Positions 17,517 to 25,536 are shown, counted from the first letter of the stretch. The stretch is 64,000 nucleotides of DNA from Sediminibacterium goheungense (GCF_004361915.1 NZ_SNWP01000012.1:1-64000); one strand, 5' to 3'. Notes: a model not told the origin generated them from the letters alone. Program-made: numbers and translations.

Positions 17517-17700
17517 ATGAATTACCAGATCAGTCTCATCATCGCATCAGCTTTTGGGCTTTATCCTGTTTGTATTTGCTTACTGGGGTTTCAAGCGAAG
17601 TTTCAATGCTTCACTGGCATTGGGTATCAGCAGTTTTATCACCTGAGTAGTTGTAGAATGGTTACGCCCGCTGTTTATAAAAAAGAAAGTGAAGGTTTAG
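17517..17700 (+). pseudogene. Decayed small membrane-protein gene
   Basis: From the ATG at 17517 the reading frame begins as a hydrophobic segment MNYQISLIIASAFG. Around 17556-17565 the hydrophobic character passes to another frame, which reads LFVFAYWGFKRSFNASLALG and then reaches an in-frame TGA at 17644-17646. After that stop the same frame continues as VVVEWLRPLFIKKKVKV and ends at 17700. One frameshift and one nonsense codon within a plausible two-helix small membrane protein indicate a pseudogene. The TAG at its end overlaps the 3' end of the convergent gene. Alternatively it is non-coding DNA with chance hydrophobic frames. Confidence 0.5.
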
Positions 17701-18209
17701 CCGGCTATTGTTTTCATCCTCGCTTTGAGCCAACTTTGTTTCACAGGTATCAGCCATTTTTCCATTAGTTCCTGTTTGGTAGCCACCAGGTTATTGAAAT
17801 AAAGGGTCTCTGCGTTGATGAAATTATTTTCAAGGGCATAACTGAACTGCGCGAGTGGTATGAGCTGTACTTTATCTTTCACCACAAAAGCCAGCTGCTG
17901 TCTGTCGAACATACTCACTTTAAAACGTTCCTCAATCATTTTTACCACACGAACAGAACTATCGGTACTACAGCCACTAACACCGGTTGCTGTTTCATCG
18001 GCCATAAAAACCAAAAACTGACCGAAAAGCAGGTTGGCATACCCTTTTACAGGGGTGCCGTGACTTAACCAGTTACCGGTAAATTCTTTTAGCATGCTTT
18101 CAATCTCAAACGCTTCACTGATTAAAAATAAACGGGAAGACTGATACACCCAGACACGGGAACTGTCATGAAAATCAGCAGGAATAAAAGATTGATAGTT
18201 GAGTTCCAT
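17697..18209 (-). CDS. Conserved hypothetical protein
   Basis: The 170-residue protein starts MELNYQSFIPADFHDSSRVW and has no signal peptide, membrane segment or motif that I can tie to a function. It resembles a small uncharacterised protein often found in Bacteroidota genomes. The start at 18209 is chosen because the frame upstream (to 18377) is translated from the degenerate intergenic repeat and is therefore unlikely to be protein. It is transcribed away from the 99-residue gene that precedes it on the same strand. Confidence 0.65.
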   Translation of the reverse strand: MELNYQSFIPADFHDSSRVWVYQSSRLFLISEAFEIESMLKEFTGNWLSHGTPVKGYANLLFGQFLVFMADETATGVSGCSTDSSVRVVKMIEERFKVSMFDRQQLAFVVKDKVQLIPLAQFSYALENNFINAETLYFNNLVATKQELMEKWLIPVKQSWLKARMKTIAG

Positions 18210-18237
18210 ACCGCAAAGATAGGAGAAAGATGTTTTG

Positions 18238-18315
18238 ATGGCAGATCGTAGATGGCAGATGTCAGATCTCGGATGTCTGATTTGAAATCTGCCATCTGCT
18301 ATCTGAAATCTGATA
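18238..18315. repeat. Degenerate GATGGCAGATGTCAGAT repeat, copy 1
   Basis: GATGGCAGATGTCAGAT at 18251-18267 followed by CTCGGATGTCTGATTTG recurs in the same order in copy 2 about 344 bp downstream. The segment is made of imperfect 7-8 bp units and can fold because GATGGCAGAT (18251-18260) is complementary to ATCTGCCATC (18288-18297). It overlaps the predicted C-terminus of the 99-residue gene. Confidence 0.85.
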
Positions 18316-18561
18316 TATTGTCTTATTCTGTTTCGGGATTTTGGAGAATGCGTAGAGGAAACCCATAAAAATAGCAAGGGTCATATGCCGGATGAGACGG
18401 GGAAGCGTAAATTCCTGCGCAGCTTCATCCTGCAAGAGGATTCGCCAGCCTATAAAAAAAAGAAACAAAAGGAGACTGAGCAGACACATCCTTTTCCACG
18501 AAAAATAACGCCACCTGAAATGTGCCGTTGCTTTATACAGGAAATCGCGGATACCTTTCAT
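18262..18561 (-). CDS. Small two-helix membrane protein, hypothetical
   Basis: The 99-residue frame reads MKGIRDFLYKATAHFRWRYF, then two hydrophobic stretches (about residues 27-44, LLSLLLFLFFIGWRILL, and 59-75, MTLAIFMGFLYAFS) separated by a charged loop. The last 20 or so residues are translated from the intergenic repeat, which suggests the original C-terminus was replaced or extended by repeat insertion. I do not recognise the family. The hydrophobic pattern and ATG start make a real gene plausible, but not certain. Confidence 0.5.
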   Translation of the reverse strand: MKGIRDFLYKATAHFRWRYFSWKRMCLLSLLLFLFFIGWRILLQDEAAQEFTLPRLIRHMTLAIFMGFLYAFSKIPKQNKTIYQISDSRWQISNQTSEI

Positions 18562-18590
18562 ACTCGAATATTACTAAACCCACTAAAAAT

Positions 18591-18718
18591 CGCAGATGGC
18601 AGATGTCAGATGTATGATCTCGGATGTCGGATGTCTGATTTGAAATCTGAGATCTGCGATCTGACATCTGCCATCAAATCCGACATCAGCGATCCTACAT
18701 CAGACATCAATCAACCAT
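18591..18718. repeat. Degenerate GATGGCAGATGTCAGAT repeat, copy 2, with 17-bp inverted repeat
   Basis: The 17 bases at 18595-18611 are the exact reverse complement of 18659-18675, giving a strong cruciform or hairpin. The left arm is identical to part of copy 1 at 18251-18267. A tail of related ACATC/GATC units continues to about 18718 and slightly overlaps the end of the Fe-S protein gene. Two oriented copies bracket the 3' part and body of the 99-residue gene. Confidence 0.87.
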
Positions 18719-19495
18719 GCTTTGTGCTACCATTTCTGCCACATCTAGTACCGCTACTTCGTTTTCTTTTTCGCGGTTTTTTACGCCATCGGTCATCATG
18801 GTATTACAGAAAGGGCAGGCGGCTGCTATAAAACCTGCACCTGTAGCGAGTGCTTCGTCGGCTCTTTCAATATTAATGCGTTTATCGCCGGGTTCATCTT
18901 CTTTGAACATCTGGGCACCGCCGGCACCGCAGCATAATCCTTTGCTTCTGCAGCGCTTCATTTCAACCAGTTCGGCATCCAGTGCTTCGAGTACTTTGCG
19001 GGGTGCTTCATAAATATTGTTGGCGCGTCCGAGATAGCAGCTGTCGTGAAAAGAAATTTTCTTTCCTTTAAAACTGCCGCCTTCTTTTAACTGGATCCGG
19101 CCTTCATCTATGAGTTGTTGTAAAAGGGTGGTATGATGAATAACTTCATAGGTACCGCCGAGTTCAGGGTATTCATTTTTTAAGGTATTGAAACAGTGCG
19201 GACAGGTAGTGACGATTTTTTTGATACCGTATCCGTTTAATACCTGGATATTCTGGTAGGCCATCATCTGAAAGAGAAACTCATTGCCGGCCCTACGGGC
19301 AGGATCGCCTGTACAGGCTTCTTCTTTTCCCAGAATGGCATAACTAAAGCCTACTTTATCGAGAATGCTGGCAAAAGCTTTGGTGATTTTCTGGGCACGC
19401 TGATCAAAACTGCCTGCACATCCTACCCAGAAAAGTATTTCAGGACTTTCTCCGTTCATTGCCATTTCCGCCATGGTTTTCACTTGCATCGCCAT
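18707..19495 (-). CDS. CCG-domain (Fe-S)-binding oxidoreductase subunit
   Basis: The 262-residue soluble protein carries two CCG (DUF224) domains of the kind found in HdrB and GlpC: LFWVGCAGSFD with TCPHCFNTLKNEYPEL, and FHDSCYLGRANN followed by GLCCGAGGAQMF and AACPFCNTM. These cysteines bind a non-cubane or regular 4Fe-4S cluster. In related genomes such a gene usually follows directly the membrane-anchored dicluster ferredoxin-like gene found here at 60322-61626. Here the two are on the same strand but about 41 kb apart, with the eCIS block between. The physiological electron donor and acceptor are unknown. Confidence 0.88.
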   Translation of the reverse strand: MAMQVKTMAEMAMNGESPEILFWVGCAGSFDQRAQKITKAFASILDKVGFSYAILGKEEACTGDPARRAGNEFLFQMMAYQNIQVLNGYGIKKIVTTCPHCFNTLKNEYPELGGTYEVIHHTTLLQQLIDEGRIQLKEGGSFKGKKISFHDSCYLGRANNIYEAPRKVLEALDAELVEMKRCRSKGLCCGAGGAQMFKEDEPGDKRINIERADEALATGAGFIAAACPFCNTMMTDGVKNREKENEVAVLDVAEMVAQSMVD

Positions 19496-19648
19496 AAAAT
19501 TATTGCTGAAAAACAGCAGATTATAAAAATCAGATCCACCAAATGGGGTCTTGTATCATTGATCCGGATGTAAATTTATGGGTATCAGGTTATATGAAGG
19601 CTGTTTTGTTAGATACCTTGTTCCAGATTTGTATTTATCATAAAAAAA

Positions 19649-21205
19649 ATGGATATTGTTGAACCTAAGGATTCAGAAATATCACTTCCTCTCATGAAAA
19701 CAAACCGACACACATACACTGGTAAATCGCCGGTTAGATTGGATGAGTCGCAACAGCAGAAATCATCAGCTACTGTTAAATCACTTCCTGCAGTTCGTGC
19801 TTTTTCAAATGTGCCAGTGCAAAAAAAAACAGAAGAGCTGAACGGGGACACAACTGAATCCCTGTCGGGTGTACCGGCAGTTCAAATGGCGGGTATCGGT
19901 GAAGCTGATGAGGAAGCTCCTTTGGCGGCAAGTGCATCGGCTTTTTCATCTGCACCATCAAAAAGGCCAGGATTATGGGATCGTTTCAAAGCAGGAGCTT
20001 CTTCTGTTGGCTCTAGCATTGCTTCCGGGGCTTCTTCATTATGGAGTGCCACAAAATCGGGGGCCAGTGCTGCAGGATCTGCGATTGCTTCCGGCGCATC
20101 TGCTGCATGGGATAAAACGAAATCATTTGCCAGTTCAGCAGGTAATGCAATTGTTTCAGGAGCCAAAGCTACCGGAAATGCTATCGGAGATGCTGCTTCA
20201 TGGGTTGGTGATAAAGCCTCAGCAGCTGCTTCTTCTGCTTCAGCGTTTGCTAACAAAGATGAAAATATCAATAGAAAAAACACCGCACTTGGATCAATGC
20301 TTCCAACAGCATTAACAGGTGCGGGTATTTATTCTGCGGTTGATGCCGGACAGAAAGGATTTATTCAGCAGGGCGCATCGGCAGGTTCAAAACTAAGCGG
20401 CTCACTCGGAGTAGTAGGTGGAGCTGTTACTGGTGGCTTAGGCGCAGCAGAATTATATGGTGCTTATAAATCAGGCGATACACGTCGTGGATTACTGGGT
20501 GCAGCCGATGTAGCCAGCGGGGGGCTTTCTGTAGCAAGTGGTGGGTTGTCTATTGCCGGCACAGCTGGTATGGCCATTCCGGGATTGGGTATAGCTTCAG
20601 CTGGATTAGATACCGTAGTTCAGGGTGGTAAAAGCATCTATGCCCATAAGCAAATGAATAAGCTGGCTGCCATGCAGGATCGTATTAAAGAAAGAAATGG
20701 TCCTGATTTTGGAACCTTATCTCCCGGTCAGGGCTATACGGGAGACATGAAAAAACAATATGCCTTGTTGAATATAGCCAAAGAAGCCATGGATGTTCGC
20801 AGAAAGCAGCGAAACAGAGCAGGCATAAACGCCGTTGGTTCTGCTATTGAAACAGCAGGTCATAGTACCGTGGTAGGTGCGGGTGTTACAGGCATTGGTG
20901 CAGCTGTGGGTATGGGACTGGTAGCAGGAGGAAAAGGTATTAAAGGAATCGCCGCACTGGTTCGAGGTGCCAAACAAAAAATGATTGATAAAGGCTGGGT
21001 AGGAAAAGGAAAAGATGACGAACGTACAACAGAAAACAAAGAGAAAAGAGCACAGGCATTCATTGAAAATGTACTGGAGAACCATGATGATCCAGAAGTA
21101 ATAGAAGCGATGGATGCACTGGGTGCCAATAAGGACCAAATTGAATTGCTGAAAAAAGGTGAACTGCCTAGGGCCGATATTTATAAATTGTATAAAGCCA
21201 GATAA
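19649..21205 (+). CDS. Putative eCIS cargo/effector, Gly-Ala-Ser-rich with hydrophobic segments
   Basis: No known enzyme family is recognised in this 518-residue protein. Residues 1-95 are polar and hold an acidic motif VPAVQMAGIGEADEEAPL (about 75-92) that closely resembles the repeat unit of the next gene. Residues about 105-205 consist of degenerate 11- to 22-residue repeats of the form ASGASSLWSATKSGASAAGS, which would form amphipathic or glycine-zipper helices. Residues about 225-340 contain further Gly/Ala-rich hydrophobic helices, and 395-440 another pair. The C-terminus is charged. Its place ahead of the DUF4157 gene makes it a likely cargo; glycine-zipper helices raise the possibility of a membrane-active toxin. 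Function is inference. Confidence 0.6.
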   Translation: MDIVEPKDSEISLPLMKTNRHTYTGKSPVRLDESQQQKSSATVKSLPAVRAFSNVPVQKKTEELNGDTTESLSGVPAVQMAGIGEADEEAPLAASASAFSSAPSKRPGLWDRFKAGASSVGSSIASGASSLWSATKSGASAAGSAIASGASAAWDKTKSFASSAGNAIVSGAKATGNAIGDAASWVGDKASAAASSASAFANKDENINRKNTALGSMLPTALTGAGIYSAVDAGQKGFIQQGASAGSKLSGSLGVVGGAVTGGLGAAELYGAYKSGDTRRGLLGAADVASGGLSVASGGLSIAGTAGMAIPGLGIASAGLDTVVQGGKSIYAHKQMNKLAAMQDRIKERNGPDFGTLSPGQGYTGDMKKQYALLNIAKEAMDVRRKQRNRAGINAVGSAIETAGHSTVVGAGVTGIGAAVGMGLVAGGKGIKGIAALVRGAKQKMIDKGWVGKGKDDERTTENKEKRAQAFIENVLENHDDPEVIEAMDALGANKDQIELLKKGELPRADIYKLYKAR

Positions 21206-21244
21206 TAAAAAATCCAATATTCATTTCATTCACAAGCCAATTAT

Positions 21245-22036
21245 ATGTTTAGTACCAAAGCATCTAAATCCGCTAAAGCTGTTGAACAGGAAACAAAACC
21301 ATCCGCTTATTCAACAGCTATGAAATTACCGGCAGTTGCGCCAAAATTTATACAGGCTGATGCCGTTCAGCGAATGGGCGTTGAGGATGAAGAACCCTTG
21401 CAGGGTAAGTTTGACCCTGTACAGAAAGCGGGTATAGAGGAAGAAGAGCCCTTACAGGGTAAATTCGATACAGTACAAAAAGCAGGTGTAGAGGAAGAAG
21501 AACCTTTACAGGGTAAATTCGATACAGTGCAAAAAGCAGGTGTAGAAGAAGAGGAACCCATGCAGGGTAAATTTGACCCTGTACAGAAAGCTGGTATAGA
21601 GGAAGAAGAACCCCTGCAGGGAAAATTTGATACAGTGCAAAAAGCAGCAGAAGAAGAGGAGCCTATGCAGGGTAAATTCGAAAATATAGTACAACGCGAG
21701 CAAAATAAAACCGGACTTCCCGATCAATTGAAATCAGGGGTAGAAAAATTATCAGGGGTTTCTTTGAATGATGTGAAAGTACATTACAATTCTTCCAAAC
21801 CTGCCACATTGCAGGCTCATGCGTATGCGCAGGGTACTGAAATTCATGTAGCGCCCGGTCAGGAAAAGCATTTGCCACATGAGGCCTGGCATACTGTTCA
21901 ACAAAAGCAGGGTAGGGTAAAGCCTACCATACAAATGAAACAGGGGATACCCGTTAATGATGATGTTGGTTTAGAAGCAGAAGCAGATCAGATGGGTGCC
22001 AAAGCTTTGCAAACAGGGGGAGAAATGAATGTTTAG
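21245..22036 (+). CDS. DUF4157 (HExxH) eCIS-associated protein with acidic repeats
   Basis: The 263-residue protein has three parts. Residues 1-40 are a basic, polar N-terminus. Residues 41-148 are six tandem copies of an 18-residue acidic unit, VQKAGVEEEEPLQGKFDT (last copy 17 residues). Residues 150-255 are a DUF4157 domain, with VHYNSSKPATLQAHAYAQGT, and HEAWHTVQQ at 212-220 as a zinc-metallopeptidase-like HExxH motif, then EAEADQMG. DUF4157 is a well-known marker of eCIS loci, generally at the N-terminus of effectors; here the domain stands without a C-terminal toxin. It could be a processing protease, loading factor or toxin remnant. Confidence 0.8.
   Translation: MFSTKASKSAKAVEQETKPSAYSTAMKLPAVAPKFIQADAVQRMGVEDEEPLQGKFDPVQKAGIEEEEPLQGKFDTVQKAGVEEEEPLQGKFDTVQKAGVEEEEPMQGKFDPVQKAGIEEEEPLQGKFDTVQKAAEEEEPMQGKFENIVQREQNKTGLPDQLKSGVEKLSGVSLNDVKVHYNSSKPATLQAHAYAQGTEIHVAPGQEKHLPHEAWHTVQQKQGRVKPTIQMKQGIPVNDDVGLEAEADQMGAKALQTGGEMNV
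21365..21688 (+). repeat. Six in-frame 54-bp tandem repeats
   Basis: Units of 54 bp (last 51 bp) encode the acidic 18-residue repeat of the DUF4157 protein. The copies are very similar at DNA level, pointing to recent expansion by slippage or recombination, and the copy number may vary between strains. Conserved positions are VQKAG, EEEEP and QGKFD; variable positions are the Ile/Val, Leu/Met and Pro/Thr exchanges. Confidence 0.95.
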
Positions 22037-22096
22037 CATAAAAGGTGCATTTCCCCTTAATGATGTTCAGCACTCAAACGGATAAAAACATTTCAC

Positions 22097-22351
22097 TTGC
22101 CGATTACAGATAAAATAAATAAAACCGGTTCAGCCTTTTCTCCGGTAGCTGCACCAGCTGGTAAGCAGGCGCAAACATTACCCGCTATTTCTGTTGCTCA
22201 GCTGGCAAAATTTCATATCAATTCGAAGAAGGGAAAAGATGAAAAAGCTGACCCGCATGCGGAAGGTGCCAAAGCTTTTGAACTTACTACACAAAGAAAA
22301 CCAACCGGGGGTGCTGAGAACAGTTCTTCAATCGAACCATTCAGGCCTTAA
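22097..22351 (+). CDS. Small hypothetical protein of the eCIS cargo region, possibly frameshifted
   Basis: From a TTG at 22097 an 84-residue polar protein reads through TLPAISVAQLAKFHINSKKG and ends IEPFRP. A different frame starts at ATG 22060 and reads MFSTQTDKNISLADYR before a stop; this beginning resembles the MFSTKASKSAKAV start of the DUF4157 protein. Joining the two frames would give a protein of about 98 residues with the same N-terminal layout as the neighbour, so a single-base frameshift is likely or the gene is a remnant. No function is recognised. Confidence 0.4.
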   Translation: MPITDKINKTGSAFSPVAAPAGKQAQTLPAISVAQLAKFHINSKKGKDEKADPHAEGAKAFELTTQRKPTGGAENSSSIEPFRP

Positions 22352-22439
22352 TTTCTTTCTGTACAAACTTTCTCTGAATAAAATTCAAACATCTTCCCAT
22401 TCAGCTGTTATAAAATGCTTGTATGGATGTAGTGTTTTT

Positions 22440-23042
22440 TTAATGATACATAAAAATGGTATAATCATTCGTCTTGTAATCATCCCTGAATTGAATATTA
22501 GAACTAAGCCTATTGCAATATTCCCGGATAAAATCTGGTTTGTAAGATACAATTAATCCCTGCGCAGGATCGGCATAACTAAGCAGGTTGAATCCGAAAG
22601 CGATTCTGCAATTATTAAAAAGTTTCTCAATTATTTTCAGGATAAACAGCGGGTCACTATTGATATAGTTTAAAGAACCTGAAAGCAGGATATAATCTGT
22701 TACGGGTAATTCAGCACTGGAAAAATCGCCCTGAAAGAAAAGTGTTTCAGGTAAGGAAGCATAACGTTCTACAGCAATATCCAATAGGGCAGGAATCTGT
22801 TCAATACCAAAATAACGGATATCCGGATACTTATCCTGCAGGTATCCCCGTAAGTCACCATAACCGCACCCGGCATCCAGAACCGAACGATGATTCAGGT
22901 CGCCGATAGCTGATAGTACTTCAAAACGCTGTAGCTGACCCTCTTTGTTTTCCCAGCCCAATGCTTCTGCCGTACCCTCGCCATAGGTTTGTATCTGTTC
23001 CTTATGAAACCGGAATATACCAGCAGTGTCTAATAATGACAT
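22440..23042 (-). CDS. SAM-dependent class I methyltransferase
   Basis: The protein has the Rossmann-fold methyltransferase motif I VLDAGCGYGDL (about residues 54-64), followed by the acidic end of strand 2 in RYFGIEQ and FFQGDFSSAELP as later motifs. The substrate is unknown. The start at 23042 (MSLLDTAGIFRFHKEQ) avoids overlap with the gene upstream; an in-frame ATG at 23075 would add eleven residues and overlap that gene by 14 bp. It forms an antiparallel pair with the GH18-like gene, inserted between cargo and structural genes of the eCIS. Confidence 0.75.
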   Translation of the reverse strand: MSLLDTAGIFRFHKEQIQTYGEGTAEALGWENKEGQLQRFEVLSAIGDLNHRSVLDAGCGYGDLRGYLQDKYPDIRYFGIEQIPALLDIAVERYASLPETLFFQGDFSSAELPVTDYILLSGSLNYINSDPLFILKIIEKLFNNCRIAFGFNLLSYADPAQGLIVSYKPDFIREYCNRLSSNIQFRDDYKTNDYTIFMYH

Positions 23043-23061
23043 GGTAAAATCTTTGGGGTTA

Positions 23062-25536
23062 CTATGGGATATCATCCCTTTTAATGAAAAGCAGAATGAT
23101 ATAACGTGTTATTAGGAATCCAATAAATATGCCTGCCAGAATAATAGCCATCAGGGTATATAAAGGCATATTGATGCAGGAATCATTGATTTCTGTATCA
23201 CAGGACTCTATATAGGTGGCTGTAGTTGGATCTGTGGTAGCTTGATTCGCAGTAATAAAGTGCATGTTCTTTCCTACAGCAGGTGCAGAACCGAATATAG
23301 GTATGGTATCATCGCAAAACAGGTAACTAAAAAGAGATATTACAAACACAATGATAGAGGCTGCCATGGCCAGCTGCACTTTCTTCTTCAGCTTCCATTC
23401 TGTGCTGTTGACTTTAATCTGATAAATATAAAAACCACAAATCAGCAAACATAGAATAAAGAGTACTATGGTAGTGATAAACAGAATATTGGTAAGTTCA
23501 TAGTTGATGTATTCAAACCGGCTTTTATATTGCTCTTTGGGAGATAGTTTTTTATTTTCCGCAGTAATCAGTGAGTCTATTTTCAGTTCCTGAAGGTATT
23601 TGTTCAGTGTGGCTGCATAAGCAGGGTCTTTGATATCATCAAAACATACTTTACAGGGATTGTTTACAATGTACCAATAGAGGGATAGTCTTCTTTGTAT
23701 TTTATCAAGCCAGCTGAGGTTCAGATCAGGCGTGCCGGCAATCAGGCTATCCTTAATAAGGGTAGAGTCAATCATGGCAAACTTATAGGCAAGTGCATCC
23801 CATAATTCGCCATAACCGCTGTCGTAAGCGAGTGCGTTGAGTGCAACTCCCCTTAAGCCGTTCTCCAGTATAAAATCGTATTTTTTCTCCAGTGAGTTTT
23901 GGTCATCATAAATAACCCTTACCGTTCTGTACTTATTTTCCAAAGCGTCTATAATAGCATTGCCACTTTCTTTATCATAATTAACCGGAACATTTTTATA
24001 GGTATCCCTTATCTGGCTATATGTCATCAGGCTGAGTGGGGTGGTAGATAATTTTTTGTTCCGGACGGGCCATCTGATACCGAAATAGGGAACTGATGCC
24101 ACTACTTTATTCAGCGGCACTTCCATGTTGCTGGTATAGTAGGCAATACTGTTCTCCATGGTATAGACACTGGGGCCATTCAGCGGAGCCAGGGCGCCCA
24201 TCGATGAAGGGGTGCGTGTAAAGTCTATGAGAAATCGATCAGCAAAAGCTTCCAGTGATTTGATATCGAAAATATCAGATTCATTGTAGGCGGGTACCGT
24301 TATCATCAATTGATACGATGGGTTGCTACTCTGTAGAAAATCATGCAATCTTTTAATAAAATCTGTAAACTGTATTCTGTCGGCAACGGTCAGACTATCA
24401 AAATCAATATTAACCCCATCTGCTTTACGCATTTCCAATGCAACAATGATGCTATTGGCCAGATAAGCCTGTAGTTTCGGATCAATCAGTATTTTTCGTA
24501 TGGTACTTCTGGTGCCGCCAGCCACGCTAAACATTACTTTCAGGTTTTTGGCTTTGGCACGGGTTACGATAGCAGCGGTGTCCCACCCGTTCAGGCTTTT
24601 AAAGGAGCCTGTTTTTTCGTTGATGTATAAAGACTGGTATACGATTGTATTGAGGTAATCGTATTTATACGTGTCGATATTATTATTTAATGTGTAGTTG
24701 TGGAGTCCGATTACTTCTGCCCGGGTTTTTATGCCAAGCTTATAGATTTTAATACTTTTTTTGTCTTCCGAGGAAACATGAACGGTATCCGAAGTACGGG
24801 TTCTCAGTTTGCCGAGTGCACTGAGTGCTTCTCTTTTTATTTTCAGCTTGGCCGCTTCCTGGTTTCGCTGTTCCAGTAAGGGGATGAAATTGCCTGTAGC
24901 ATCCAGAATATCTTTATCGGTTACAAAACTGCCGCTGATAAAGGGTGGGGGCGATTTACTGGTATCACCATCAAGTCTTTGGGTAACGGCATTGATAAAA
25001 TCACGGAAGTCGTTTCTGTAGCTGGTATCGGAACGTAGTTTACCGATTATGGCTAAAAGCGAATCAAAATCAGCTTTTTCTCTGTCTGAAAGTTCATTGA
25101 TAAGACCTGTGATTTCTTTTTGAAGCGAAGCCGTTGCTTCAACAATGGTATCTCTTATCTTAAGTTTGTTCAGTACGCCTACGATTCTGTCTTCTTCTTT
25201 TTTCTGGCTGTTCTTTCGGAACTTAAACAGGGATAAAATCTTTTCGAAAAATTTCTTGTCTTTGGCTTCTTTGGGTATCTCGTAGTTAATTCCCTTTTTC
25301 TTTAGAATATTGTCGGCCGCTTTTTTGGCAGCATCTGAACTAATCTCTTTTAGGAGTTCTCCGGCATCTCCTTTCTTAGGAGTGGTGTCGGCTGCGATAT
25401 AATGGATAAAGAATCGGTGGTGTTTGTGCCAGTCATACGCATTATTTGCTCCCCAGGAAGAAAATGGGAAAGCAACAGCTGTCAGTGTAAAAAAAACAAC
25501 AGCTGAAAGAAGCAGTAAGCTTTGGCGGCTTTTCAT
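23062..25536 (-). CDS. Membrane-anchored GH18-like (chitinase-fold) protein
   Basis: The 824-residue protein has an N-terminal signal or anchor (1-28), a charged helical region (about 50-230), a glycosyl hydrolase family 18-like TIM barrel (about 260-610) and three C-terminal membrane helices (LFILCLLICGFYIY, MAASIIVFVISLFSYLF, MAIILAGIFIGFLITRYI). The active-site strand reads DGVNIDFD at 373-380; the family usually has DGxNIDFE or DGxDxDxE, so the catalytic glutamate is replaced by aspartate. Activity may therefore be lost or altered. A barrel in the periplasm held by membrane helices, encoded inside an eCIS locus, suggests cell-wall binding, anchoring or lysis, but this is inference. Confidence 0.7.
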   Translation of the reverse strand: MKSRQSLLLLSAVVFFTLTAVAFPFSSWGANNAYDWHKHHRFFIHYIAADTTPKKGDAGELLKEISSDAAKKAADNILKKKGINYEIPKEAKDKKFFEKILSLFKFRKNSQKKEEDRIVGVLNKLKIRDTIVEATASLQKEITGLINELSDREKADFDSLLAIIGKLRSDTSYRNDFRDFINAVTQRLDGDTSKSPPPFISGSFVTDKDILDATGNFIPLLEQRNQEAAKLKIKREALSALGKLRTRTSDTVHVSSEDKKSIKIYKLGIKTRAEVIGLHNYTLNNNIDTYKYDYLNTIVYQSLYINEKTGSFKSLNGWDTAAIVTRAKAKNLKVMFSVAGGTRSTIRKILIDPKLQAYLANSIIVALEMRKADGVNIDFDSLTVADRIQFTDFIKRLHDFLQSSNPSYQLMITVPAYNESDIFDIKSLEAFADRFLIDFTRTPSSMGALAPLNGPSVYTMENSIAYYTSNMEVPLNKVVASVPYFGIRWPVRNKKLSTTPLSLMTYSQIRDTYKNVPVNYDKESGNAIIDALENKYRTVRVIYDDQNSLEKKYDFILENGLRGVALNALAYDSGYGELWDALAYKFAMIDSTLIKDSLIAGTPDLNLSWLDKIQRRLSLYWYIVNNPCKVCFDDIKDPAYAATLNKYLQELKIDSLITAENKKLSPKEQYKSRFEYINYELTNILFITTIVLFILCLLICGFYIYQIKVNSTEWKLKKKVQLAMAASIIVFVISLFSYLFCDDTIPIFGSAPAVGKNMHFITANQATTDPTTATYIESCDTEINDSCINMPLYTLMAIILAGIFIGFLITRYIILLFIKRDDIP

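Noticed and set aside
18210..18377. N-terminal extension of the hypothetical protein at 17697-18209
   Set aside because: The extension is translated from the intergenic repeat; the internal ATG at 18209 gives a normal start.
19604..19631. Promoter for the first cargo gene (TTTTG and CAGATTTG)
   Set aside because: Spacing of 15 bp is too short and the -7 box has a mismatch; not strong enough to report as a feature.
21365..21688. CRISPR-like or mobile 54-bp repeat array
   Set aside because: Units are contiguous, in frame, and encode a regular acidic peptide repeat of the DUF4157 protein.
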